Positions 40,031-52,058 of a stretch of DNA of 64,000 bases are shown here, in pieces (within the stretch, counting starts at the first letter, position 1; the number at the start of each line of letters is the position of its first letter). The translations under genes were made by a program, and so were the position numbers. The stretch is taken from contig NZ_CP044522.1 in NCBI RefSeq assembly GCF_016495405.1, positions 3,891,638-3,955,637 of the forward strand, in the 5' to 3' direction. Below the pieces are notes generated by a model that saw only the letters and a list, made by a program, of their open reading frames with translations, was not told the DNA's origin and did no database searches. Source of the stretch: Cobetia sp. cqz5-12. Its GTDB lineage: Bacteria; Pseudomonadota; Gammaproteobacteria; Pseudomonadales; Halomonadaceae.

Positions 40031-40062
40031 ATTCGGCCCCGCCAGGAATGACGGGGCCGAAT
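40031..40062 (-). terminator. Terminator of pssA
   Basis: ATTCGGCCCCG/CGGGGCCGAAT, 11-bp stem with a 10-base loop, 30 bases after the pssA stop. Confidence 0.7.
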
Positions 40063-40092
40063 ATCGATCATCACATTGATGGCAGCTGACGC

Positions 40093-40944
40093 CTACTTGT
40101 TGCCACGCAGCTTGCGCCCCAGCGCCATGATCGGGCCACTGGCGACATAACAACCGAACAGGCCCAGCAGCATCACGGACGGCTCCAGTGAGATGACCAC
40201 AAAGGCCAGCACGATGGCGAGCAGCGCGACGAAGGGCACCGGCCCCTTGAGGTCGATCTCCTTGAAGCTGTAATAACGGATGTTCGACACCATCAGGATA
40301 CCGGCAGCCGCGACCACGAAGACCATCAGCGACTTAAAGGCGAAGGTCTCGGCGTCGAAGTTGTGCATGGTCCATACGCAGCCGGCCACGAGTGCCGCCG
40401 CGGCCGGGCTCGGCAAACCGATGAACCACTTCTTGTCGGTGGAGCCGATCTGGACATTGAAGCGCGCCAGACGCAGCGCAGCGCCTGCCACGTAGACGAA
40501 GGCGGCGATCCAGCCGATCTTGCCGACATCCTGCAGAATCCAGCTGAAGGTGACCAGTGCCGGCGCCACGCCGAAGGACAACATGTCCGCAAGGCTGTCG
40601 TACTCGGCACCGAAGGCGCTTTGGGTGTTGGTCAGGCGCGCCACACGACCGTCCAGGCCGTCGAGCACCATCGAGACGAAGATGGCGATGGAGGCGTTGG
40701 CAAACTCCCCGTTCAGCGCGCACACCACAGCGAAGAAACCGGAGAACAGTGCCGAGGTGGTGAACAGATTGGGCAGCAGATAGATGCCACGCCGACGAAC
40801 GGGCTTACCGTCCTCGATGGCCTCTTCCACGACTTCGCTGTCGTCGGTGAATTCTTCCACTACCTTGTCCAGCACGGAACTGCTACGGCGGGTCGGTTCT
40901 TCGGGGGCTTCTTCTGCGCCGAGATGTCGATTTTCGTCAGTCAT
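40093..40944 (-). CDS. pssA: CDP-diacylglycerol--serine O-phosphatidyltransferase
   Basis: 283 residues from ATG 40944 (AAGGAA upstream). CDP-alcohol phosphatidyltransferase motif DGLDGRVARLTNTQSAFGAEYDSLAD (DGx2ARx8Gx3Dx3D) lies near residue 95, with about seven membrane helices and the opening LPNLFTTSALFSGFFAVV. It makes phosphatidylserine, the precursor of phosphatidylethanolamine, in the inner membrane. The acidic N-terminal 45 residues are an extension not seen in shorter homologues. It lies about 210 bases after ilvC on the same strand with a hairpin between. Confidence 0.94.
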   Translation of the reverse strand: MTDENRHLGAEEAPEEPTRRSSSVLDKVVEEFTDDSEVVEEAIEDGKPVRRRGIYLLPNLFTTSALFSGFFAVVCALNGEFANASIAIFVSMVLDGLDGRVARLTNTQSAFGAEYDSLADMLSFGVAPALVTFSWILQDVGKIGWIAAFVYVAGAALRLARFNVQIGSTDKKWFIGLPSPAAAALVAGCVWTMHNFDAETFAFKSLMVFVVAAAGILMVSNIRYYSFKEIDLKGPVPFVALLAIVLAFVVISLEPSVMLLGLFGCYVASGPIMALGRKLRGNK

Positions 40945-41091
40945 GGGATTCCTTGCATCATGCCTCGTCGTGGCAGGGTAATCACATTCTACACCTGCCA
41001 GTGAGCGCGAATAGTGGTGACACCCTAGCGGCCTCACCGTCGACTGTCACTTCCCTCTCCCATTCGATAGCGCTTATAGAGCAGCAACGCA

Positions 41092-41125
41092 AGCGGGGCG
41101 CCCTCCTGATGGAGAGCGCCCCGCT
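41092..41125 (-). terminator. Hairpin after ilvC
   Basis: AGCGGGGCGC/GCGCCCCGCT, 10 bp, with a further CTCC/GGAG pair inside. Few T residues follow, so some readthrough to pssA is possible. Confidence 0.6.
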
Positions 41126-41153
41126 CATTTCACGCTAGATCCAGAACGAAGAA

Positions 41154-42197
<1,044 letters not shown>

Positions 42198-42397
42198 TCA
42201 GCGGGATGGCGTGAGATCTTGAAAGAGTGTCTGTTGTTCTTGCGCCCCTTCCCGCAAGGGAAAGGCTTGTGTCAGTGTCCAGCGCCGACGGCCATCTGTC
42301 TCGGCCGCTCTGCGTCCCCGGGAGGTCGTGCACCTTGGATCAAGGTCTGCCGTCCTCCTCCTGCGCGGCGATGAGTCCACCTTACCTGCACCTCGAC

Positions 42398-42444
42398 ATT
42401 GCGTAAAATGCTATATTTGCACCATCATATGCCATATAGCGCAA
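42398..42444. promoter_or_regulatory. Candidate IlvY operator region
   Basis: The 320-base gap between divergent ilvC and ilvY contains an AT-rich block with dyads: TTGCG (42399-42403) against CGCAA (42440-42444) and GCTATAT (42410-42416) against ATATAGC (42434-42440). In E. coli, IlvY binds tandem operators between these genes and needs acetohydroxybutyrate or acetolactate as inducer. The placement fits; the site itself is a prediction. Nothing else notable is seen in the gap. Confidence 0.55.
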
Positions 42445-42490
42445 CACAAGACATTTCCCTCTTCAGCACTCATCGACAGCGGACCCCGGC

Positions 42491-43420
42491 ATGGACAATC
42501 GTCAACTCAAGCAATTCCTGACCCTCGCCGAAACGCTGCATTTCGGGCGCGCCAGCACTGCCTGCCACCTGAGCGCCTCTGCCCTGTCACGTGCCATTCG
42601 TGCCATGGAGGAGGAACTGGGCGTCAGTCTGTTCGAACGCGACAACCGCAGCGTCGCGCTGACGCCGGCAGGAGAACGCTTCCGTCGTCATGCTCGCGAA
42701 TTACTGAGTCAATGGGATGACATTCGCCAGTCACTGCTGGAAGACAGCGATGAGCTGCGTGGCGAGCTATCCCTGTACTGCTCGGTGACCGCCAGCTACA
42801 GCTTCCTGTATGAGATTCTGGCCTCCTTCCGTGCCCGCCATCCGCATGTGGAGCTCAAGCTGCATACCGGTGACCCCGCCGTGGCATTGGAGCGCGTCTT
42901 GATGGGCCACGAGGACCTGGCGATCGCCGCGCGCCCCGATGTGCTGCCTTCACGTCTCGCCTTCACTGACTTCGCCGAGTCACCGCTGCGCTTCATTGCC
43001 CCGCGTCGTGATGGCCCCGGCCAGCAACTGGAAGGCATCGGCGAGGCGGACGATTCGGCGGCGGGCGACGACCACATCGACTGGACACGCGTGCCGATGA
43101 TCCTGTCGGAGACCGGCCTGGCACGTGAGCGCTTCGATGCCTGGTGCCATGAGCGTGGCATCAAGCCGCGCCTGTATGCCCAGGTCGCCGGCAACGAGGC
43201 CATCGTCAGCATGGTGGGACTGGGCTTCGGGATCGGCGTGGTGCCACAGATCGTCCTCGACAATTCGCCGCTGGCCGATCAGGTGCGCATCCTCGATGTC
43301 GATCCGCCCCTGACTCCCTACAAGGTCGGTCTGTGCGTACAGGAGAAACGCCTGCGTCATCCGCTGGTGCGCGCGTTATGGGAGCAACTGCCCGGCTCGT
43401 CGCAGCGACCCGCTGACTGA
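42491..43420 (+). CDS. ilvY: LysR-type transcriptional activator IlvY
   Basis: 309 residues. N-terminal winged helix-turn-helix: QLKQFLTLAETLHFGRASTACHLSASALSRAIRAMEEELG, then the LysR effector domain (LRGELSLYCSVTASYSFLYEILASFRARHP). The SASALSR recognition helix and the S-Y-S-F-LY segment, together with divergence from ilvC, identify IlvY. It should switch on ilvC when the IlvC substrate accumulates. Confidence 0.93.
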   Translation: MDNRQLKQFLTLAETLHFGRASTACHLSASALSRAIRAMEEELGVSLFERDNRSVALTPAGERFRRHARELLSQWDDIRQSLLEDSDELRGELSLYCSVTASYSFLYEILASFRARHPHVELKLHTGDPAVALERVLMGHEDLAIAARPDVLPSRLAFTDFAESPLRFIAPRRDGPGQQLEGIGEADDSAAGDDHIDWTRVPMILSETGLARERFDAWCHERGIKPRLYAQVAGNEAIVSMVGLGFGIGVVPQIVLDNSPLADQVRILDVDPPLTPYKVGLCVQEKRLRHPLVRALWEQLPGSSQRPAD

Positions 43421-43442
43421 TGCCTGATAGCGATCAAACGAA

Positions 43443-43466
43443 AACGGCGCCCCGAGGGGCGCCGTT
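43443..43466. terminator. Bidirectional terminator between ilvY and ilvN
   Basis: AACGGCGCCCC-ga-GGGGCGCCGTT, 11-bp stem with a very short loop, preceded by AAAA and followed by CTTG. Confidence 0.75.
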
Positions 43467-43491
43467 CTTGTCTTGCGATTCCACCACCGTC

Positions 43492-43983
43492 TTACAGGCT
43501 CAACACCTTCTCGCCGCGGGCGATGCCGGAGACACCGGTACGTGCCACTTCCAGCACGCCTACCGGCTGCATCGCCGCCAGGAAGGCATCCAGCTTGCCA
43601 CCGTCACCGGTGATCTGGATGGTGTAGAGGCTCGGCGTGATGTCGACGATCTGGGCACGGAAGATGTCCGCCGTACGCTTGATCTCGTCACGCTGGGCGC
43701 CCAACGCCTTGACCTTGACCAGCATCAGCTCGCGCTCGATGTGGCTGCCCTCGGTGAGATCCACCAGCTTGACCACATCCACCAGCTTGTTGAGGTGCTT
43801 GGTGATCTGCTCGATGACGCGATCTTCACCGACCGTGGTGACGGTCAGACGGGACAGGGTCGCGTCTTCGGTCGGGGCCACGTTGAGGGTCTCGATGTTG
43901 AAGTTGCGCTGTGAAAACAGGCCGACGACCCGTGACAGCGCGCCCGGTTCGTTTTCCATCAGAATGGAGATGATATGGCGCAT
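43492..43983 (-). CDS. ilvN: Acetolactate synthase small (regulatory) subunit
   Basis: 163 residues. ACT domain opening RHIISILMENEPGALSRVVGLFSQRNFNIETLNVAPTED (valine-binding type), then KLVDVVKLVDLTEG and a C-terminal ACT-like half. It activates the large subunit and gives valine feedback inhibition. The length and sequence match IlvH-type subunits. Its ATG shares one base with the large-subunit stop (TGATG). Confidence 0.96.
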   Translation of the reverse strand: MRHIISILMENEPGALSRVVGLFSQRNFNIETLNVAPTEDATLSRLTVTTVGEDRVIEQITKHLNKLVDVVKLVDLTEGSHIERELMLVKVKALGAQRDEIKRTADIFRAQIVDITPSLYTIQITGDGGKLDAFLAAMQPVGVLEVARTGVSGIARGEKVLSL

Positions 43984-45707
43984 CAGGTCCGCTCCGTCTT
44001 CGTAAGCAGCATGTCACGCATGGAGCCGAGAGGCACCTGCATCGGATAGACGTGTTCACGCGGGTCGACATAGATGTCGAGGAACACCAGCTCGTCCTTG
44101 TTGCGGAAGGCTTCTTCCAGCGCAGGTTCGAGCTCCTCCACCGTGTGCACCTTGATGGCACGGAAGCCATAGGCGCCCGCCAGCTGCACGAAGTCAGGCA
44201 GCGACTCCATATAGGAATGCGAGTGACGGGACTTGTAGTTCAGGTCCTGCCACTGACGCACCATGCCCAGCGACTGGTTGTTGAGGTTGATGATCTTGAC
44301 CCCGATCCCGTACTGCTTACAGGTCGAGAACTCCTGCATCATCATCTGGAAGCTGCCTTCCCCGGTGAACAGCACCACATCGTCATCCGGGTAGGACATC
44401 TTGATCCCCATGGCCGCCGGGAAGCCGAAGCCCATGGTGCCCAGACCACCGGAGGTGATCCAGCGGTTGGGGCGCTGGAACTTGTAGTACTGGGCGGCGA
44501 ACATCTGGTGCTGACCGACATCGGTGGCGACGAAGGCTTCGCCACGCGTCGCGCGGTGCACGGCTTCCACCACCTGCTGCGGCTTGAGCGGCTCGCCCGG
44601 GGCGGACGGCTCATACAGCTTGCCTTCACGCTCGGCACGCCAGCCATCGATCTGGGACCACCAGGCCTCCAGTGCATCGGGATTGGCCAGCTCACGGCCC
44701 TGCACCAGGCTGATCATCTCGTTGATCACGGCATCGGCCGGACCGACGATCGGCACATCGGCGCGCACGGTCTTGGAGACCGAGCTCGGGTCGATGTCGA
44801 CGTGGATGATCTTGGCCGTCGGGCAGAACTTCGAGGTGTTGTTGGTCACGCGGTCATCGAAGCGCGCACCGATGCAGATGATCAGATCGGTGTGGTGCAT
44901 GGCATTGTTCGACTCGTAGGAGCCGTGCATGCCGGGCCAGCCCAGACACTGCCGATCGCCCTGCGGGTAGGCACCGATGCCCATCAGCGAGGTGGTGATC
45001 GGGAAGTTGAGGCGGCGTACCAGGTCAGTCAGCGCTTCGCTGGCACGCCCGGACACCACACCACCGCCGGTGAAGAACAGCGGGCGACGTGCCTTGAGCA
45101 TCAGCTCGACGGCTTTCTTGATCTGGCCACTGTGGCCACGGGTGACCGGGCTATAGGAGCGCATGCGTACCTTCTTGGGGTAGCTGTACTCGTAACGCTC
45201 GGTCGGGGCGGTCATGTCCTTCGGGATGTCGATGACGACCGGCCCCGGGCGTCCGCTGGAGGCCAGATAGAAGGCCTTCTTGATGACTTCCGGAATCTCG
45301 CTCGGGTGCTTGATCGAGAAGCTGTGCTTCACGATCGGGCGAGTCACACCGACGATGTCGGTTTCCTGGAAGGCGTCTTCACCGATCAGGTGACTGGCGA
45401 CCTGGCCACACAGCACGACCATGGGAATCGAGTCCATGTAGGCCGTGGCGATACCGGTCACGGCATTGGTCGCGCCGGGGCCTGAGGTGACCAGCACGAC
45501 TCCGGGCTTGCCGGAAGCGCGTGCGTAGCCATCGGCGGCGTGGGTAGCAGCCTGTTCGTGGCGGACCAGAATGTGCTGGACCTTGTCCTGACGGAACAGG
45601 GCGTCATAGATGTGCAGCGCCGCTCCACCGGGATAGCCGTATATATATTCCACGCCCTCGTCGTGCAGGGCGCGGGCGATCATGTCAGCGCCGGAAAGCA
45701 ATTCCAC
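43983..45707 (-). CDS. ilvI: Acetolactate synthase large subunit
   Basis: 574 residues from the GTG at 45707, chosen because homology starts VELLSGADMIARALHDEG and GGGGAGA lies 9 bases upstream. Catalytic glutamate E51 in VRHEQAATHAADGYAR; thiamine diphosphate/Mg motif GEGSFQMMMQEFSTC with NNQSLGMVRQWQ. It also binds FAD (as seen in family). Joins two pyruvates, or pyruvate with 2-oxobutyrate, in valine, leucine and isoleucine synthesis. Forms an operon with ilvN. Confidence 0.96.
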   Translation of the reverse strand: MELLSGADMIARALHDEGVEYIYGYPGGAALHIYDALFRQDKVQHILVRHEQAATHAADGYARASGKPGVVLVTSGPGATNAVTGIATAYMDSIPMVVLCGQVASHLIGEDAFQETDIVGVTRPIVKHSFSIKHPSEIPEVIKKAFYLASSGRPGPVVIDIPKDMTAPTERYEYSYPKKVRMRSYSPVTRGHSGQIKKAVELMLKARRPLFFTGGGVVSGRASEALTDLVRRLNFPITTSLMGIGAYPQGDRQCLGWPGMHGSYESNNAMHHTDLIICIGARFDDRVTNNTSKFCPTAKIIHVDIDPSSVSKTVRADVPIVGPADAVINEMISLVQGRELANPDALEAWWSQIDGWRAEREGKLYEPSAPGEPLKPQQVVEAVHRATRGEAFVATDVGQHQMFAAQYYKFQRPNRWITSGGLGTMGFGFPAAMGIKMSYPDDDVVLFTGEGSFQMMMQEFSTCKQYGIGVKIINLNNQSLGMVRQWQDLNYKSRHSHSYMESLPDFVQLAGAYGFRAIKVHTVEELEPALEEAFRNKDELVFLDIYVDPREHVYPMQVPLGSMRDMLLTKTERT

Positions 45708-46220
45708 TTGGTTATTCTCCCCTGGAGGTCTCGAGTGCGTCCGGCGGCAATGCGCAAGCCGGATCGAGTGCGACCTGAATGTCGCTACCGCAGAAATTGC
45801 GGCACCTGATGCCAAACCCTGGCGTCTGCGGCCCGGTTAGGGCCTGCACTCTTGTCGCATCGGTTGGATGCGGTCGGGGCTGATGGCCGGTCGGTACGGT
45901 TGGCGTACCCGGACCGGCGTATCCTTTGACAGGCGGACAGCGACTCAGCGTCTGTCCTTCACGCGGCGCTTCGAGGGTCGCCCGAATGGCCGCGCCCGCA
46001 ATCAGGAATGGTCAAGAGTCCAACAGCCGCAAGGGGCTGTCAACTCAACCTTACGCCAGTGTGCGCCGCCTGCGCCAAATGCCACACCGATAACAATGAA
46101 TCAGGCCATAAGCGTGCGTGAAACCTCACCAATGGCAATAAATTCGCAATTTTCTGCTTCGTGAATTTCAGCCTGCCTCACCCCGGGTTGTCATTTTGCG
46201 CCCGGACGGCAGACACGAAA
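45708..46220 (-). other. Leader/intergenic region upstream of ilvIN
   Basis: About 510 bases between ilvI and the clpB terminator. I looked for a leader peptide rich in Leu/Val/Ile codons and found none, so classical attenuation is not supported. TTGACA occurs on the minus strand near 46037 but without a convincing -10 box. Confidence 0.45.
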
Positions 46221-46266
46221 ACGCCCCACCGCAAGCGGAAGACAGACTTCCGTCACGGTGGGGCGT
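46221..46266 (-). terminator. Terminator of clpB
   Basis: ACGCCCCACCG/CGGTGGGGCGT (11 bp) with an inner CGGAAG/CTTCCG stem. The minus strand continues with TTTTCG. Confidence 0.88.
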
Positions 46267-46284
46267 CACTCACGGGTGCGCGAT

Positions 46285-48921
<2,637 letters not shown>

Positions 48922-48998
48922 GGTGCCTTCTCCTGAGAGTCATGGCGGTACTCCTTTTCTCAGGAGCTTCGCCTGTAACATTTCGTATCTGACTCTCA

Positions 48999-49026
48999 AG
49001 ATGGGGGCTGGCGCACGGCTTTCAAG
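48999..49026 (-). promoter_or_regulatory. Heat-shock (sigma32) promoter of clpB
   Basis: Minus-strand CTTGAAA (49026-49020), 13-base spacer, CCCCATCT (49006-48999): near-perfect match to the RpoH consensus CTTGAAA-N13-15-CCCCATnT, 78 bases before the clpB ATG. Confidence 0.93.
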
Positions 49027-49130
49027 GCAGGATTCGCCGCGCTGCAGCATGGTGTGACATTTGCCTGATCCAGGTCAGATTCCCGCCGCCACGATGACGA
49101 CCCGCCGGCCATCATCTTTGCCACATGCAG

Positions 49131-49172
49131 AAACGCCCCGCCAACCTGAGACATCAGGTCAACGGGGCGTTT
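49131..49172 (-). terminator. Terminator of pgeF
   Basis: AAACGCCCCG/CGGGGCGTTT with an inner ACCTGA/TCAGGT stem; T residues on both ends. Confidence 0.8.
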
Positions 49173-49242
49173 GTGGGTACTGCATGTCGAGCTTGTGGAA
49201 TGCGCTGACCCAATTCTCGATCAGCGATTCCTGATCAGCGCC

Positions 49243-50019
49243 TCAGCGCAGCCAGATCACTGTGGCGAGGCGTCCAGTCACCCCATCGTCACGCCGGTGT
49301 GAATAGAAGCGTGATTCCGAGGCGGTACAGAAGTGGCCGCCACTGACATGACCGACTCCGGCACGCTCGAGACGCAGGCGTGCCAGCTTGTAGAGATCCC
49401 CCATGTAGTGACCTAGCCGGTAGGGGCTGGCCTCGAAGGCATCATCGGCCTCGGGCAGATCCGCGATGAAGGCATCACGCACCTCGGGGCCTACCTCGAA
49501 CTGGGCATTGGAGATCGCCGGGCCCAGCCAGGCCATCAGCTCGCCGGGGTCATCACCAAGATGCTCGATGGTGGCTTCCAGCACGCCTTCGACCAGCCCG
49601 CGCCAACCCGCATGCGCCACGCCGACACGCGTGCCCTGCCGATCACAGAACAGCACCGGCAGGCAGTCCGCCGTCATCACCACACAGGCCTGCCCGGTGC
49701 CGGTACTGATGCAGGCATCCGCCCGTGGCGGAGTATCTGGCCGGCCCTCGGCGTGGCAGACATCGAAGGCATCTACCACCTGAGTGCCGTGCACCTGGTC
49801 CAGCCACGCCAGCGGACGGCCGTCATCGACTTCCGCGGCGAGCAGCTCGCGCACCTGCGCCACCATCGCCGGGTCATCGCCGACATGCAGCGCCGGATTG
49901 AAGCCGGCATACGGCCCCTGACTGGGGCCGCTCTCACGCGTGGTCACGAAGGCCTGCACCGGGCTCGGCGCGGGCCAGTCCGGCAGTATCAGGGTCGGGC
50001 GTAGACTCTCGTCGTGCAT
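49243..50019 (-). CDS. pgeF: Peptidoglycan editing factor PgeF (YfiH, laccase domain)
   Basis: 258 residues. Signature segments: GPYAGFNPALHVGDD, LDQVHGTQVV (His), VVMTADCLPVLFCDRQG (Cys), VGVAHAGWRGLVEGVL (His) and FCTASESRFYSHRRD. These Cys/His residues bind zinc. In E. coli the enzyme removes wrongly placed L-Ser from peptidoglycan precursors. Ends close upstream to rluD, which is transcribed in the same direction with a 39-base gap, the usual rluD-pgeF (yfiH) pair. Confidence 0.94.
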   Translation of the reverse strand: MHDESLRPTLILPDWPAPSPVQAFVTTRESGPSQGPYAGFNPALHVGDDPAMVAQVRELLAAEVDDGRPLAWLDQVHGTQVVDAFDVCHAEGRPDTPPRADACISTGTGQACVVMTADCLPVLFCDRQGTRVGVAHAGWRGLVEGVLEATIEHLGDDPGELMAWLGPAISNAQFEVGPEVRDAFIADLPEADDAFEASPYRLGHYMGDLYKLARLRLERAGVGHVSGGHFCTASESRFYSHRRDDGVTGRLATVIWLR

Positions 50020-50058
50020 AACCTCTCCTTGTGCGGCGTGTCGCGCGAGCCTGCCGCC

Positions 50059-51012
50059 TCAGCGAGCGATGTCTTCCTTGAGATAGTCGATCAACACCAG
50101 CATGTCGCCCGGCATCTCGGCGCGGAATTCGACTTCCTTGCCCGTGATCGGGTGGATGAAGGCGAGACGGCGGGCATGCAGTGCCTGACGCGGGAACTGA
50201 CGCAGCAGCTCCTTGAGCGGGTCACTGGCCCCCGGCGGCAGCTTCAGACGCCCGCCGTAGACCGGGTCTCCGACCAGCGGATAGCGCTGGTGTGCCATGT
50301 GCACGCGAATCTGGTGGGTACGCCCGGTTTCCAGCTTGCAGCGGATATGGGTGTGCCCCCGGAAACGCTCGACCACGCGGAAGTGGGTGACCGCCGGCTT
50401 GCCACTGTGGGTGACGGCCTGACGCTTGCGGTCCTTGGGGTGACGCCCGATGGGCGCATCCACGGTGGCACCGGAGGTCAGCACGCCCGTGACGACGGCA
50501 TCGTACTCGCGTGACACGGTACGGGCCTGCAGCTGCTCGACCAGGTCCGCCTGGGCGGTCAATGACTTGGCCACCACCATCAGTCCGCTGGTGTCCTTGT
50601 CGAGACGATGCACGATACCGGCACGCGGCATCATGGAATTGCCCGGGCAATGATGCAGGATGGCGTTGAGCAGCGTGCCATCGTGGTTACCCGCACCCGG
50701 GTGCACGACCATGCCGTGCTCCTTGTTGATGACCAGCACGTCGTCATCTTCATAGACGATCTCGAGCTCGATATCTTCCGGCTCGTGGCTGACTTCTTCT
50801 TCCAGCTCGGCGGTCAGGGCCAGACGTTCACCGCCATAGACCTTCTCGCGGGGTTTGACGGCGGCACCGTCGAGGGTCAGCGCACCGGTCTTGATCCAGT
50901 GCTTGAGACGCTCGCGGGAATAGTCGGAGAAGATCTCGGCGCAGGCCTGATCAAGGCGCATGCCAATCATCGCCTCCGGGATCCGCTCTTCGCGGTTGAT
51001 GGTGTCTGCCAT
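50059..51012 (-). CDS. rluD: 23S rRNA pseudouridine synthase RluD
   Basis: 317 residues. N-terminal S4 RNA-binding domain (RLDQACAEIFSDYSRERLKHWIKTGALTLDG), then the RluA-family catalytic domain with HRLDKDTSGLMVVAK; catalytic Asp138. RluD modifies positions 1911, 1915 and 1917 in 23S helix 69. The arrangement with pgeF downstream and bamD divergent upstream is the standard gammaproteobacterial one and supports RluD over RluA/RluC. Confidence 0.95.
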   Translation of the reverse strand: MADTINREERIPEAMIGMRLDQACAEIFSDYSRERLKHWIKTGALTLDGAAVKPREKVYGGERLALTAELEEEVSHEPEDIELEIVYEDDDVLVINKEHGMVVHPGAGNHDGTLLNAILHHCPGNSMMPRAGIVHRLDKDTSGLMVVAKSLTAQADLVEQLQARTVSREYDAVVTGVLTSGATVDAPIGRHPKDRKRQAVTHSGKPAVTHFRVVERFRGHTHIRCKLETGRTHQIRVHMAHQRYPLVGDPVYGGRLKLPPGASDPLKELLRQFPRQALHARRLAFIHPITGKEVEFRAEMPGDMLVLIDYLKEDIAR

Positions 51013-51118
51013 ATTGCTCTCTGAGGCCGTTTCGCACGAAAGGGCCTTTGCTTTATAGTGAGTGCGGATCGGCGGATTCTAGCATGCCCGCCATGGATTG
51101 CCCGAGATGAGGAAACCG

Positions 51119-51910
51119 ATGCGCGCCCTTCCCTTGACTGCCCTCGCCCTGGCCAGCACCTTGCTGGCTGGCTGTGCGTCCAACGAGCCGGCACCGGATC
51201 TTCAGGAGCAGGACCTGTATCGTCAGGCCCAGGTTTCCCTGGATACCAGCCGCTTCAACTCCGCTGTGCAACAACTTGAAGCCCTGGATACTCGCTTCCC
51301 GTTCGGCAGCTACGCCGAACAGTCGCAGCTGGAGCTGATCTACGCCTATTACCAGGTCGACAACTGGGAGGCGGCACGTGCCGCGGCCAGCCGGTTCATT
51401 CGCCTGCACCCCGATCACCCGCAGGTCGATTATGCCTACTACATGCGTGGACTGGCAGCGTACAGCGCGGGTCGTTTCAGCCTGGAATCCCTCGATCTGA
51501 TCGATATTTCCAAGCGTGACCTGGGCGCGACACGCGATGCCTACGTCGACTTCGGTGAGCTGGTGCGTCGCTTCCCCAACAGCACCTACGCGGCAGATTC
51601 CCGTCAGCGCATCATCTATCTGCGCAACGTACTGGCGCGCGGCGAGCTGCAGACAGCCGATTTCTACCTGCGCAAGCAGGCCTATCTGGCTGCCGTGAAG
51701 CGTGGTGAGTGGGTCATTGAGCACTACCCTAACACTCCTGCCACCCGCGATGCGCTGGCCGTGATGGTCGAGGGCTATCTGGGCCTCGGTCTGCGTGACC
51801 GTGCCAGCGAGACGCTCAAGGTGCTGATCCAGAATGATCCGGACAACGAACGTCTGGATGGCCGTACCTTCGAGCCGCGTTACGTGAAGGCTGACGACCT
51901 GACGGTCTGA
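51119..51910 (+). CDS. bamD: Outer membrane assembly lipoprotein BamD
   Basis: 263 residues from ATG 51119, preceded by TGAGGA; two nearer upstream starts lack it. Signal peptide with lipobox LLAGC (acylated Cys about residue 18). TPR repeats follow (LYRQAQVSLDTSRFNSAVQQLEALDTRFPFG, AEQSQLELIYAYYQVDNWEAA). Essential part of the BAM complex that inserts beta-barrels into the outer membrane. Divergent from rluD; TATAGT near 51055 is a likely -10 box. Confidence 0.95.
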   Translation: MRALPLTALALASTLLAGCASNEPAPDLQEQDLYRQAQVSLDTSRFNSAVQQLEALDTRFPFGSYAEQSQLELIYAYYQVDNWEAARAAASRFIRLHPDHPQVDYAYYMRGLAAYSAGRFSLESLDLIDISKRDLGATRDAYVDFGELVRRFPNSTYAADSRQRIIYLRNVLARGELQTADFYLRKQAYLAAVKRGEWVIEHYPNTPATRDALAVMVEGYLGLGLRDRASETLKVLIQNDPDNERLDGRTFEPRYVKADDLTV

Positions 51911-51932
51911 CGACCGGCAGGCGTCACCATCG

Positions 51933-51969
51933 AAAAGCCCGTGATCATCGATCACGGGCTTTTTTCGTG
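51933..51969 (+). terminator. Terminator of bamD
   Basis: AAAAGCCCGTGAT/ATCACGGGCTTTT, 13-bp stem, 5-base loop, continuing in T. Confidence 0.93.
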
Positions 51970-52058
51970 CTGACAGCATGGCCAGAATCGTCGGATTCAG
52001 GCGCTTTCAGCGGCTTGCGCAAAGAATCCGCAATCCCTGACACCGGACATGAATCGCC

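Noticed and set aside
45708..46220. Possible branched-chain amino acid leader peptide before ilvI
   Set aside because: Short frames on the minus strand here lack runs of Leu, Val or Ile codons and no terminator/antiterminator pair was found.
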